IMG/VR virus record: IMGVR_UViG_3300049448_000784
Span: 1-33,969 of that record
From: a virus
DNA length: 33,969 bases
Strand: one strand, 5' to 3'
The notes under the pieces are model-generated. The model did no database searches, was not told the DNA's origin, and saw nothing but the letters and a program-made list of their open reading frames with translations. Positions 23,662-32,189 of this stretch are shown here, piece by piece. Each line of letters opens with the position of its first letter. Position 1 is the first letter of the stretch. The translations under genes were made by a program, and so were the position numbers.

Positions 23662-23940
23662 ATGGCACCCATCATCCCGCAGGTACCCGTGCTGAGCGCG
23701 GCCTTCTCCGGGCTCTTCGGCGAGGTCGCCACGATTCTGGCAGGGCTCCGCGCCGAGGCCGAGAAGGCCTTCCCCGGCAGCGGCAAGCTGATCGACAGCG
23801 CCGATGCCAAGCTCGTCGCCCTCCAATCCGCGACGGACATCCCGAGCATCGCCCAGCAGTTCGCCACCGAGATCGGGAGCGCCTGGACGACGGGCCAGTC
23901 GCCGATCGTCCCGGATGCGACCGACGCCGCCGGAGGCTAA
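23662..23940 (+). CDS. Small helical protein in the tail operon
   Basis: A 92-residue protein from ATG 23662, one base after the previous stop. It is mainly helical (FGEVATILAGLRAEAEKAFP; DIPSIAQQFATEIGSAW) with an acidic tail. No family recognised. It may work with the holin-like protein to which it is coupled. Confidence 0.55.
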   Translation: MAPIIPQVPVLSAAFSGLFGEVATILAGLRAEAEKAFPGSGKLIDSADAKLVALQSATDIPSIAQQFATEIGSAWTTGQSPIVPDATDAAGG

Positions 23941-24065
23941 GCACCGGCTCGAGGCAATCACCGAGAGGAAGCGTCCCCGGCCCGATCGATCCGCGGCCGC
24001 GGCGCAGCGGGGGCGTCCAGGGCCCCCGGCAGTCGCGTCGCGGCCGCCCTTCCCTGGAGGATCCA

Positions 24066-24605
24066 ATGTCCGAAGCGAAGGTGACGGTGGTGACCGAGAT
24101 CTCGAAGCGATCGCAGCTCGTCGCGCTCTTCGATTGGCAGACGACCTCGGGCGAGCCGGTGCGCGTGCGCTGCTGCGAGGTCGATGCGGAGACCTGCGCC
24201 CGCATCCTCAACCTCCTGCCGGGCGAGAGGCCCAATCTCGGCATCCCCGAGGAGGCAGACCAGGCCACGATGGAGGCGCAGACGCGGCGCATCCTGTCCG
24301 TCTCCGTGGACATGATCGAGCATGGCACGGGGCTCTCCGCCCCAGATGGGTCCGAGGTCCGGCCGGCATTCACCTTCGGCCCGGATTCGACCTCGCACCC
24401 CCTCTCGCTCGACGGCAACAAGCTCAGCGATGCCGATCTCATGCAGCTTGCAGTCGCGGTCCTTCGTTGCAGCGGCTACCTGGGAGGGGCCGCTGCGGCC
24501 ACGTTTCTTCGTGGACAGCGAGCAGGGGCTCATGCTGGCCTCGGAGCTCTGGAGGTATTGCCGGTCGATCGGCCAGACGCCGCGGCAGGCCCTGAGGGAT
24601 CCTGA
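24066..24605 (+). CDS. Tail assembly chaperone, short form (gpG-like)
   Basis: A 179-residue frame from ATG 24066 with GGAGGA upstream. It occupies the slot between tail tube and tape measure always filled by the gpG/gpGT-type chaperone. Residues about 1-140 look folded (SQLVALFDWQTTSGEPVRV; LSDADLMQLAVAVLRC). After about residue 141 the frame becomes low complexity (AAAATFLRGQRAGAHAG), while the +1 frame becomes protein-like, so a programmed shift near 24487 is likely. The chaperone coats the tape measure protein during tail assembly. Confidence 0.7.
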   Translation: MSEAKVTVVTEISKRSQLVALFDWQTTSGEPVRVRCCEVDAETCARILNLLPGERPNLGIPEEADQATMEAQTRRILSVSVDMIEHGTGLSAPDGSEVRPAFTFGPDSTSHPLSLDGNKLSDADLMQLAVAVLRCSGYLGGAAAATFLRGQRAGAHAGLGALEVLPVDRPDAAAGPEGS

Positions 24606-24750
24606 CCTGGCATTCAATCTGACCGTGATGCGGGGCGCGCTCGCCGCGCGCCGGATGGCGAAGGACCTGACGCTGCAGAAGATCTCCACCGACCCATTCG
24701 GAACGATCCGAATCGCCGCGATGCTCCAGCTCGAGTATGAGGACCCTTGA
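24487..24750 (+). CDS. Tail assembly chaperone C-terminal extension (gpGT-like, frameshifted)
   Basis: The +1 frame from about 24487 to TGA 24750 encodes a well-folded-looking 87-residue segment: PRFFVDSEQGLMLASELWRY, RQALRDPDLAFNLTVMRGAL and TDPFGTIRIAAMLQLEYEDP. No good start codon with a ribosome-binding site precedes FFVDSEQG; an ATG at 24533 is an alternative start. The shift could occur at A-GGGG-CC (24485-24491), where a glycine tRNA on GGG can re-pair with GGG one base on. A Shine-Dalgarno-like GGGAGGGG at 24482-24489 could stimulate it. The extension recruits the tape measure in lambda. Direction (+1 or -2) and site are inferred. Confidence 0.55.
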   Translation, partial: GPLRPRFFVDSEQGLMLASELWRYCRSIGQTPRQALRDPDLAFNLTVMRGALAARRMAKDLTLQKISTDPFGTIRIAAMLQLEYEDP

Positions 24751-24751
24751 G

Positions 24752-26335
24752 ATGGCCACAACGCCCGTTGACATCCTGCTCCGCGTCCGCGACGAAGCTT
24801 CCTTGAAGTTGAGGGAGGTGGCGGCCGAAACCGGCGGCCTGGTCGGGACCGTCCAGCGGCTCACGGCCGGCCTCGGGACTTGGGGCGCGATCGCGGCAGG
24901 GATCGGAACGATTGGGCTCGCAGCTTTCGCGGCAACATCCAAAGTCGCTGACATGGCGGAGGAGCTGAAGCGGACCTCGGCCATTTCCAGCATTGGCATC
25001 GAGCCGCTGCAGGCCATGTTCAAGATCATCCGGGACGCTGGTGGGAGCACGGAAATGTTCGGCAAGGCGCTCAACCATTTCAAACAGCAGATCGCGGACA
25101 ACAATCCTTTGCTCGCAAAGCTCGGAATCGTGAGCGGCACGGTCGAGGAAAGGTTCCTCAAGCTCGCGGCGATCGTCGGCAGCTCGAACAACGAGTTCAA
25201 TGTCAGCAAGATTCTTCTCGAACTTCTCGGCAAGACAGGCGCCGAACTGATCCCCCACATGGCGGCGCTCGCGGCCGGCACAGGGTCTGTCCAGGCCGCT
25301 ATGCGAAAGACCGGCGAGGCGCTCGACGATCTCTCGGTGAATAAGTTCGAGGACCTGAAGAAGGCGACTCACTCTTTGCAGAGCGAATGGGCGGGAGCAT
25401 GGACGAAAATGGCCACGGCTTTGGCTCCGACCACCACGGCGGTAGTGAACTTCATGGCGGAGCTCCTGAAGGCGGACGATCATATCAACAAGATCACTTC
25501 CAAGCGGCCGCTACCGGTCTGGGGAAGCCAGTGGCTCCTGTCGGCCCATCAATTCCCGGCGGAAGTTCCTCCGGCGAAGAATCCGGCGGACGATCCGAAT
25601 CTCACGGCCAAGGAGCACAAGCGCCGCGTCACTGAGGAGGCTGCGCTCGCCCGCGAGGCCTTCCGGCAACAGCGCGACAAAGAACTCGCGGACGAGCGCA
25701 AGACCTTCATCGAGGATACGTTCAAGCGCAATTTCATCATCCCCGCTGCGTTCGGCGGCGGCGTCTTGCCTCTGCCGGGAGGCCCGGGCCGGGCGGTCGG
25801 GCAGAAGCCGAAGGACGATCCTTTCAAGGACGTGATTGATGCATGGAATAAGGCCGCAAAGGGCATCACCGACTCGGTTGCCGTCCTCAATAACACGCTC
25901 GACTCGGTATGGACCGGTCTGCGCGAGGGCTTCCAGCAGGTATTCCAGGGGATTCTGACCGGCGGCCAGACATTCGCTCAGGCCATGCATACGATCTTCA
26001 CGAGCCTCGCGCAATCGATCCTCAGCACGCTCGGCGAGCTCGTCGCGGCTGACGTCTTCAAGCTGTTCCTGAAGCTCGTCGGCATGGCCCTCGGCGTCCC
26101 GACCGGCATTCCCGTCCCGGTCGCTGGCACCGGGCTCTCTGGCGCCGCCGTCATCAGTCCATCGGGACCGCTCTCGCCGGCCGCCGGCATGTTCTCCAGG
26201 CCGCCGGCTGGCGGCGGGAACACCTATATCATCCAGTCGTTCTCGCCGGCCTCCGTCCTGCAGTCCCTGGTCTCACCGACCGGGCCGCTCCGGACCGCCT
26301 ACGATCGATTGGGTGAGGTCGCCGCGGCGAGCTGA
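24752..26335 (+). CDS. Tail tape measure protein (short)
   Basis: A 527-residue protein. ATG 24752 is preferred over ATG 24737 because GAGG lies 9 bases before it. It starts with VDILLRVRDEASLKLREVAA, then a hydrophobic segment at about 44-62 (WGAIAAGIGTIGLAAFAAT), a long helical body (EEHKRRVTEEAALAREAFRQ-like charged helices) and a second hydrophobic region (TSLAQSILSTLGELVAADVF). This layout and its place after the chaperones identify it. At about 0.15 nm per residue the tail would be roughly 80 nm, short for a siphovirus. The last 60 residues are Gly/Pro-rich. Confidence 0.8.
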   Translation: MATTPVDILLRVRDEASLKLREVAAETGGLVGTVQRLTAGLGTWGAIAAGIGTIGLAAFAATSKVADMAEELKRTSAISSIGIEPLQAMFKIIRDAGGSTEMFGKALNHFKQQIADNNPLLAKLGIVSGTVEERFLKLAAIVGSSNNEFNVSKILLELLGKTGAELIPHMAALAAGTGSVQAAMRKTGEALDDLSVNKFEDLKKATHSLQSEWAGAWTKMATALAPTTTAVVNFMAELLKADDHINKITSKRPLPVWGSQWLLSAHQFPAEVPPAKNPADDPNLTAKEHKRRVTEEAALAREAFRQQRDKELADERKTFIEDTFKRNFIIPAAFGGGVLPLPGGPGRAVGQKPKDDPFKDVIDAWNKAAKGITDSVAVLNNTLDSVWTGLREGFQQVFQGILTGGQTFAQAMHTIFTSLAQSILSTLGELVAADVFKLFLKLVGMALGVPTGIPVPVAGTGLSGAAVISPSGPLSPAAGMFSRPPAGGGNTYIIQSFSPASVLQSLVSPTGPLRTAYDRLGEVAAAS

Positions 26336-27117
26336 TGGCGAACAACCTCAAGCTCGGGCTTACAAACCTGCTGCTGCAGCCCGGGGTGACGCTGAAGAAT
26401 GGCACCGGCGGAGGCGCCCCCGGGCTCATCGAGACGGCGCCCTATGTCACCGCTAACCTTCTCCTGGACGACCGCTACACGCTCTGGAAGACCTCAGTCC
26501 TCTCGGCGGCTTCGTACCCGATCGACTTCGATCTCGGGAGCGCGAAGACCGTGTCGGCCGTCGCGGCGATGGGATACCGAATCGCCCTGGGTGGCGGGCC
26601 CACCGTCGACATCCAATACACGAACACGGCCTATCCCGCGGGGCCCTGGACCTCGACCACTCCGGGCACGCTCTCGAATCTGGTATCGAACCTGCGCGAT
26701 GACGGACTCGAGGTCGGCTCCGTGAGCGCGCGTTGGTGGCGCTTCATTTTCAACGTCGGGGCCAGCACCCAATTCTCCATCGCGAAGCTCTTCCTCGGGG
26801 TGCTCGCCGACCTCGGAGGGCAACATTCGCCCGGCGCGACCTATGCGCCCATGGGGAATCGCCTCGAGACGTCGCTTCCCGGCGGGGCCATTGTCCTGAG
26901 CGAACAGGGCGATGATGGCGCCGAGTTCCGCATCCCGTGGCAGGTGGCGGCGCCCGCGGTGGAAGCGGCCTTCCTGTCCTTCCAGACGCTGCCCGGCTCG
27001 CGGCTCCTCCTCTGGCCAGACGGGCACTTCTACGACGCGTATTTGAAGGGCCGTCAACTCACGCAGACACGCAACTTCCAGAACGACTACGAGCTCATCC
27101 TCGGACGGATGCCGTGA
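26335..27117 (+). CDS. Distal tail-type protein
   Basis: A 260-residue protein; its ATG shares one base with the tape measure stop (TGATG). N-terminal region has a jelly-roll character (VTANLLLDDRYTLWKTS; YPIDFDLGSAKTVSAVAAMG; GVSARWWRFIFNVGA-type strands). The end (LLLWPDGHFYDAYLKGRQLT) resembles distal tail or tail-tip hub initiators. In this type of phage the gene after the tape measure encodes the adaptor joining tube and tip. Confidence 0.65.
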   Translation: MANNLKLGLTNLLLQPGVTLKNGTGGGAPGLIETAPYVTANLLLDDRYTLWKTSVLSAASYPIDFDLGSAKTVSAVAAMGYRIALGGGPTVDIQYTNTAYPAGPWTSTTPGTLSNLVSNLRDDGLEVGSVSARWWRFIFNVGASTQFSIAKLFLGVLADLGGQHSPGATYAPMGNRLETSLPGGAIVLSEQGDDGAEFRIPWQVAAPAVEAAFLSFQTLPGSRLLLWPDGHFYDAYLKGRQLTQTRNFQNDYELILGRMP

Positions 27118-30107
27118 GCGGACCGGCGACCGCCGCGTTTCTGCAGGCCTGGCGGCAACTCGCGCCCGGCGCCGGATCCAAGCGAATCACTCTCGCACAG
27201 ATCGACTTCACTGTGCCGTCCGCCCTCGCCCTCCGGTACGCCACGACGGAGATCCATACTCCCGACGGCAACACGTGGCAGGCGGGCCTCACCCGCGGGT
27301 CGATCACCGCGCAGATCGATTGGCTGGGGCCCGGTATGGCGCCCGTCGATACGTGGATCCGCCTCGCCAAGCGGCGCGATGCCTCGCAGGCCGCGGGCAC
27401 CTCCGGCGTCACCAACCAGGACCTGCTCTCTCGGTACCTATGGCAGAGCGCCACGGTCACGCTCTACCGATGGACGCCGGCCCTCGCGTCTTTCAGCGAC
27501 GCCCTGCAGATCTTCAGGGGCAAGATCTCGAGGCCGGCCGAGGTCACGGCGGACGGAATGACCCTCTACTTGCTCCAAGATCAGACTTGGAACTTTCAGC
27601 TTCCGCCGGTCGTGGACAAGGTCAACTACCCCAGTTCTCCCGACGTCTCACAGGGCCTGCCCATCCCGATCGTGATCGGCGATCATTCCTCGAGGCCGAT
27701 GAAGGCGCCCTGGAGCTCGAGCTACGGCTCGAGGAAGAACCAGGAGGATTCAGGCGCCGGCGATGGCGTGGTGCCGCTCGTCCTGGTTGACTCTGGAGTC
27801 GGGATCGCGTCCGTCAAGCTCGTGGCCGCCGGCCACGCCTGCAAAGAGATCCTCGACCGGACCGTCGGCAATTCAGCGTTCATGGCCGGCGGCGACACGC
27901 TGGATCCGCTCGACACCTCCGGCGTCACGAAGACGATCGGCGCCTCGGAGAGCTACCTCTCGATCGCCGATGAGAGCGCTATCGCCTACGCCGCCGTCAT
28001 CCCCGTCGACGTTCGCGCCTCCGCGAACACCGCGGCGAATCCCCGGCGCGCCATGGACGTGTTCGACGAAACGTCCTTCGCGACGCTCGACCAGGGCGCC
28101 GGGAACGGGCTGCTGCAGCTCATCATTCCGAACCCCGCGCAACGCGGCTATATCGAGTCCGTCGACATCCTTGTCGCCTACTCGGGCGACCCGGCGAACG
28201 CGAACAACATGCGGGTCGATGCCTGGAATCCCGGCGTCGCCGCCGGCGGCTCGGGCCCCGCGACGTGGGTAGCGACGAGCGCCACGCCGGCCGTGATGCG
28301 AGCGACCTGGTCTACCAACTATTGGAACCAGAACTGGCAGTTCGGCTCCGGCGGTGCGCATCCTTGGGACATTCGCGTCGATTTCACCGGCGGGACGACC
28401 AACAAGGGCCGGATCTTCTGGGTCGCGCTCGCCATCAGATACCGGCCGCAGCGGAGCCTCATCACGCCCGGATTCACGTCGTGGCAGCGGTCCTCGCTGT
28501 TCAAGACCAACCCACGGATCACCGTCCTCAATCCCATCTTGGTCGAGCAGACATTCCGACTTGACGGCCAGTTCTACGGGAACGTGAAGGGCTGGGTGGA
28601 CACGGTCGGCGGCACCTATACCGGCAGCGCGTCCGCGCTCATCGAGCGCGCGCCCGATGCGGTCCAGTTCTTCCTCGCCAACTATGGCCTCGTCTCGGCG
28701 GGCAACATTCAGACCTCCGCGAGCACCCCGGGCAGCTTCGTGGACGCGCGCGATCTGCTGAGGAACGCCCAGCCGACCGACTTCAAGCTCGCATGCTGGA
28801 TCGGCGAACGGTCCACCGTGCAGCGCATCGTCCAGAAGATGTGCGAGCAATCGGGCATGGCGGTCTACCTCGACCGGTTCACGAACAAATGGCTCTGCTT
28901 CGTCTGGCGCCCCGGGGGCTTCGAGGACTACGGCTACAAGCTCTCATGGTATGAGCTCGCGACGCTCTCGGCGGAGGAGCAGACGGTGATCGAGAAGCGC
29001 CGTTCGATCCGAATCCTCTATGGCTACGACCATTTCAAGGGCCGCACGCTCTACGAGGCCTTCGTCAACCCCGCGGGCAGCGGTCAGGGATTCAACCTGC
29101 CGACGACCCGCGACCAGCTCCTCATCGTGACCACCGGTGTCAACGACAAAATCGACTGGAGCCTGGCGGGCACGCATACCGTCACCCTCTCGGCCGGCAC
29201 ATACGCGCCGATCGACCTCGCCAATGAGGTCAGGACAAAGATGCGCGTGGTACACGGCAACGGCTCAGAGGCCGGATGGGGCTTCACCATCAAGGCGGGG
29301 TACAACGACAAGATGGACTTCCTGGTCTCCGGCACGCCCTACCAGGGAACGCTCCGCGCCGCCGATTATACGCCCGAAGGCCTGGCGATCGAAGCGGCAC
29401 GCGCCATGAACGCCGCAGCGCCCGCGGGGATCGCGTTCTCCGTCGCCTATGTGCACGCGACCAATCTGTTCACGATCTCGGCGACCGCGAACTTCCAGCT
29501 CGATACCTCCGGCGGCGGCGCCGGCAGTGCGACGTCCGCCGGACGCGCGATGGGCTTCGGCATCGCGCTCTGGGGATCGGCGAGCTCCCTTACGGCCACT
29601 CAGACGAGATTCGCCGGTCGCTTCTGGATCGGCGGCATCTTCTATACGACGCTCCTCTGGGGGACAGGCACAAACGCCGCCACCAATGCCGCCAATCTCC
29701 TGGGCTGGCCGAAGGCCGACGTCTCGCTGGGGGGGGCATCGGATTTCAGCGCGACCTATTCGCGCGGCGACCGCGAACGCCTGGCGGCCACGTACGACGG
29801 CTACTATGACCCCAAGGAGGAGAACATCGTCACGGCGGACTGGATCCGCGACGAGGCCTCCGCCGTCATGCTCCGCGATCGCGTCTTCGATCTCAATGCG
29901 CGCCCGCGGGTGATCGCCAAGCTGGCCTCCTACCACATCCCCGACATCCGGCCCATGCAGATCATCGAGCTACAGGGGGACGTCGACGCCCATGTCAGCT
30001 ACGTCAAATATGGCACCGACGGAAGCTGGGTGGGGAAGCCGCTCCGCGTGCTGCAGGTGAACGACCGGCCCGACGACTTGATCGAGGTCATGGCGGTGGA
30101 GGCCTGA
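27114..30107 (+). CDS. Tail tip / central fibre hub protein
   Basis: A 997-residue protein from GTG 27114, overlapping the previous stop (GTGA). The N-terminal 200 residues (LRYATTEIHTPDGNTWQAGL; DTWIRLAKRRDA; PVVDKVNYPSSPDVSQG) fit siphovirus tail-hub proteins. A middle beta-sandwich (about 290-450) has Trp- and Asn-rich strands. Later, two modules starting at 29142 and 29304, 54 residues apart, share NDK-(I/M)-D and a following Y-x-P-x-x-LA-x-E pattern, an internal duplication probably forming decorating domains. The C-terminus (RIRDEASAVMLRDR-like; RPMQIIELQGDVDA) matches hub ends. It is the best receptor-binding candidate among the tail genes. Confidence 0.75.
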   Translation: MSGPATAAFLQAWRQLAPGAGSKRITLAQIDFTVPSALALRYATTEIHTPDGNTWQAGLTRGSITAQIDWLGPGMAPVDTWIRLAKRRDASQAAGTSGVTNQDLLSRYLWQSATVTLYRWTPALASFSDALQIFRGKISRPAEVTADGMTLYLLQDQTWNFQLPPVVDKVNYPSSPDVSQGLPIPIVIGDHSSRPMKAPWSSSYGSRKNQEDSGAGDGVVPLVLVDSGVGIASVKLVAAGHACKEILDRTVGNSAFMAGGDTLDPLDTSGVTKTIGASESYLSIADESAIAYAAVIPVDVRASANTAANPRRAMDVFDETSFATLDQGAGNGLLQLIIPNPAQRGYIESVDILVAYSGDPANANNMRVDAWNPGVAAGGSGPATWVATSATPAVMRATWSTNYWNQNWQFGSGGAHPWDIRVDFTGGTTNKGRIFWVALAIRYRPQRSLITPGFTSWQRSSLFKTNPRITVLNPILVEQTFRLDGQFYGNVKGWVDTVGGTYTGSASALIERAPDAVQFFLANYGLVSAGNIQTSASTPGSFVDARDLLRNAQPTDFKLACWIGERSTVQRIVQKMCEQSGMAVYLDRFTNKWLCFVWRPGGFEDYGYKLSWYELATLSAEEQTVIEKRRSIRILYGYDHFKGRTLYEAFVNPAGSGQGFNLPTTRDQLLIVTTGVNDKIDWSLAGTHTVTLSAGTYAPIDLANEVRTKMRVVHGNGSEAGWGFTIKAGYNDKMDFLVSGTPYQGTLRAADYTPEGLAIEAARAMNAAAPAGIAFSVAYVHATNLFTISATANFQLDTSGGGAGSATSAGRAMGFGIALWGSASSLTATQTRFAGRFWIGGIFYTTLLWGTGTNAATNAANLLGWPKADVSLGGASDFSATYSRGDRERLAATYDGYYDPKEENIVTADWIRDEASAVMLRDRVFDLNARPRVIAKLASYHIPDIRPMQIIELQGDVDAHVSYVKYGTDGSWVGKPLRVLQVNDRPDDLIEVMAVEA

Positions 30108-30871
30108 TGGAGCTGGTCGTCAGCGTCGATGCCGCGCGCACCCTCGCGCTTCTGGACCACGGCGGGAAGCGCATGGCGTTCGCGGTCGTCAATGCCCTGA
30201 ACCAGACCGCGAAGGACATCCAGGCCGGAGAGCGCGAGCACGTCGCGCGATCCTTCCAGCTGCGGAAGACGGACTTCGTCCTCCGCCAGGCCGCGGTCAT
30301 CAAGGCGGCCGCCGGCGGGAGCGGCTTCGCCAGCGTCGGCGCCGGCCGGTTCGAGGCGCGGATCTCGGTCGGGGAGAAGCCCCGGCTCTTGCTCGCGGGC
30401 TTCGAAGCCGGCGACGAGCGGACGCCGTTCAAGGGGAAGAACGTTGCAGTGCCCGTCACCGGAGGCCCGGCGCGGCCGAGCTTCGGGAGCAGCGTCGAGG
30501 AAGCCTTCACCTTCCGGAATCTCAACCTTCGCCAGGTCGGGGCCAGAGGACAGGCCAGGCGCAAGCGGCGAATGGACGTCCGCATCGCGGCCCACCTGAC
30601 CGCGACGGGCAGTGTCCAATGGAAGGGTGCCCTGCGGACGTTCCTCCTGACCCAGACCGCACAGGCCCCCAAGGGCGGCGTCTTCCAGCGCGTGGGGCCG
30701 GGCCGCGGCGACATCCGCATGGTCTATAGCTTCAAGCCGCCCTTCCGGCTCGATCGCCGCCTGCAATTCGTCGAAAGCGGCATGCGCATCGCCGACAGGG
30801 TCTTCCAGCTCAATCTCCTGAAGGAGGTCGAGGCAACTCTCGCCTACAACCTTGGCGGGGTGAGGCTATGA
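30107..30871 (+). CDS. Minor tail protein Z-like
   Basis: A 254-residue basic protein whose ATG overlaps the hub stop by one base (TGATG). AFAVVNALNQTAKDIQAGER and VARSFQLRKTDFVLRQA, early in the sequence, match the lambda gpZ-type (prophage minor tail Z) pattern of an N-terminal helix pair. A barrel-like middle (GRFEARISVGEKPRLLLAGF) follows. gpZ-type proteins act at the tail terminus. Here it sits after the tail tip rather than before the tape measure. Confidence 0.65.
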   Translation: MELVVSVDAARTLALLDHGGKRMAFAVVNALNQTAKDIQAGEREHVARSFQLRKTDFVLRQAAVIKAAAGGSGFASVGAGRFEARISVGEKPRLLLAGFEAGDERTPFKGKNVAVPVTGGPARPSFGSSVEEAFTFRNLNLRQVGARGQARRKRRMDVRIAAHLTATGSVQWKGALRTFLLTQTAQAPKGGVFQRVGPGRGDIRMVYSFKPPFRLDRRLQFVESGMRIADRVFQLNLLKEVEATLAYNLGGVRL

Positions 30872-31452
30872 GCGACGACGACATCATCGACGGGCTGATC
30901 GAGCGCGAGGTCGGCGCGGAGGCCTTCGCCGAGCTGCATGCCGGCCGGCGCGCGAGTGCAATCCATTCGGATCCTGCCGATCGGGGCGGTATCACCAACA
31001 TGGGGATCACTCGCGCGGGCCTGTCCGAGAAGCTCGGGCGTCCGGCCACTGACGCAGACGTCGCCGCGCTGACGCTCGGAAGCGCCCGCGACTTCTATCG
31101 CTGGATCCTGGGCAACTGCGGCATCGACTCTGCATCCGGGCTCGCTCCCGAGGTGGCCTCGCTGGTGCTCGACATCGTCGTCAATCATGGGCGCCCCAAC
31201 GGCGTGCGCATCCTCCAGCGCGCCCTGGGCGCGACCGTCGATGGGATCTTCGGGAGCGCAACGCGCGCAGCGCTCTATCGGGCCGAGCCCGGCCGGCTCT
31301 TCCGCGAGCTCGGCGCGGCACGCCTCGAGTTCACCGGTCGCGTCATCAGCGGCAACCTGCACGACGATGACCATGATGGGATTCCTGACAACACCGAGTT
31401 CGCCTCGGGGTGGCTCAATCGCCAGGCCAGCTTCTGGCGGGTGACGCCATGA
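30868..31452 (+). CDS. GH108 endolysin with EF-hand-type loop
   Basis: A 194-residue muramidase-type endolysin, starting at ATG 30868 inside the previous stop (ATGA). SDPADRGGITNMGIT at 34-48 and the following helix (RPATDADVAALTLGSARDFY) are the GH108 signature. VVNHGRPNGVRILQRALG at 104-121 and VDGIFGSATRAAL begin the PG_binding_3 domain, ending in FASGWLNRQ. Two oddities: the usual REGG with catalytic Glu reads EREVG (Glu14), with about 15 extra residues before DPADRGG; and D166-x-D-x-D-G-x-x-D-x-x-E177 is a perfect EF-hand calcium loop placed where the family usually has a short turn. It would degrade host peptidoglycan at lysis, perhaps in a calcium-dependent way. Confidence 0.85.
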   Translation: MSDDDIIDGLIEREVGAEAFAELHAGRRASAIHSDPADRGGITNMGITRAGLSEKLGRPATDADVAALTLGSARDFYRWILGNCGIDSASGLAPEVASLVLDIVVNHGRPNGVRILQRALGATVDGIFGSATRAALYRAEPGRLFRELGAARLEFTGRVISGNLHDDDHDGIPDNTEFASGWLNRQASFWRVTP

Positions 31453-31471
31453 TCTCGCGAAATGGGGCCGC

Positions 31472-31849
31472 ATGAAGGAGCTCGTCGATGGACTCTTCAA
31501 GGAGATGAAGCTCATCCCCTACACCGTCGTCGTCGTCATGGGGATCACCGCGGTTATCGCTTTCTACATCGTTCCCACGCTCCATCGCGCCGAGGCGGCC
31601 GTGGTCGAGGTTCACGTGCTCAAGCTCGCGGTCGGCTCCATGCGCGAGGAGCTGCTCCGAAACCGCATCGCGACGCTCGATTCGCGCCTGACCGACCTCG
31701 AGATCGAGAAGGCAAGGCTCGGCCGCCTTGGACAGGTACCCCCGGACGTGATAGTTGATTTCCTTCGTACCGCCGCCACGGAGCGGGCGCTCGCGGAGGA
31801 AGAACTCGCGGCGCTCATGAAGAAGGAAGGGGACGCGGACCAGCCCTGA
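31472..31849 (+). CDS. Spanin-like membrane protein with coiled coil
   Basis: A 125-residue protein from ATG 31472, just after the endolysin. Residues about 16-35 (PYTVVVVMGITAVIAFYIVP) form a single membrane helix. The remainder is a charged coiled coil (VGSMREELLRNRIATLDSRL; AATERALAEEELAALMKKEG). This N-in, C-out layout next to an endolysin is that of an inner-membrane spanin (Rz-like). No embedded outer-membrane lipoprotein partner is evident in other frames, so the call is tentative. Confidence 0.6.
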   Translation: MKELVDGLFKEMKLIPYTVVVVMGITAVIAFYIVPTLHRAEAAVVEVHVLKLAVGSMREELLRNRIATLDSRLTDLEIEKARLGRLGQVPPDVIVDFLRTAATERALAEEELAALMKKEGDADQP

Positions 31850-31886
31850 GGTCCGCCATGCGCCGGACGCGCGGAGACGCCATGCA

Positions 31887-32189
31887 TTGGCACGTCGAGA
31901 GCCACGACGCTGGCGCACGCCTTTCGGCCGCTGGGTCCAGTCCTATGGCGTGAATCGCCTCTGCTTCGCGCTGATCCGCGCGGGGCAGCCGGTGACACCT
32001 CATGCGATATATGGCTGGGTCGGCGGGCGGACCTCGCCGCGGCCCGGTCGTGCCGCGGCGGTCGTGCGACTCAGTCATGGCGCCGTGCGCCTCGAACATC
32101 TGTACCGTCGCGCCGTCGATGGTTCAATGAGCGCTGAGTCGAAGACCGCCCGCACGGCTCCATTCCCCGATCTTCTTTCGCGAAGCTAG
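31887..32189 (+). CDS. HTH transcriptional regulator (YdaS/Cro-like)
   Basis: A 100-residue protein starting at TTG 31887 with GGAGA at about 31872-31876; GTG 31950 is a shorter option. Residues about 12-68 form a helix-turn-helix of YdaS/Cro type: SYGVNRLCFALIRAGQPVTP, HAIYGWVGGRTSPRPGRA, VVRLSHGAVRLEHLYRR. Such proteins act as phage antirepressor or Cro-like regulators or recruit to tRNA-like targets. The last about 66 bases overlap, on the opposite strand, the end of the next gene, which could cause antisense interference. Confidence 0.65.
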   Translation: MARREPRRWRTPFGRWVQSYGVNRLCFALIRAGQPVTPHAIYGWVGGRTSPRPGRAAAVVRLSHGAVRLEHLYRRAVDGSMSAESKTARTAPFPDLLSRS

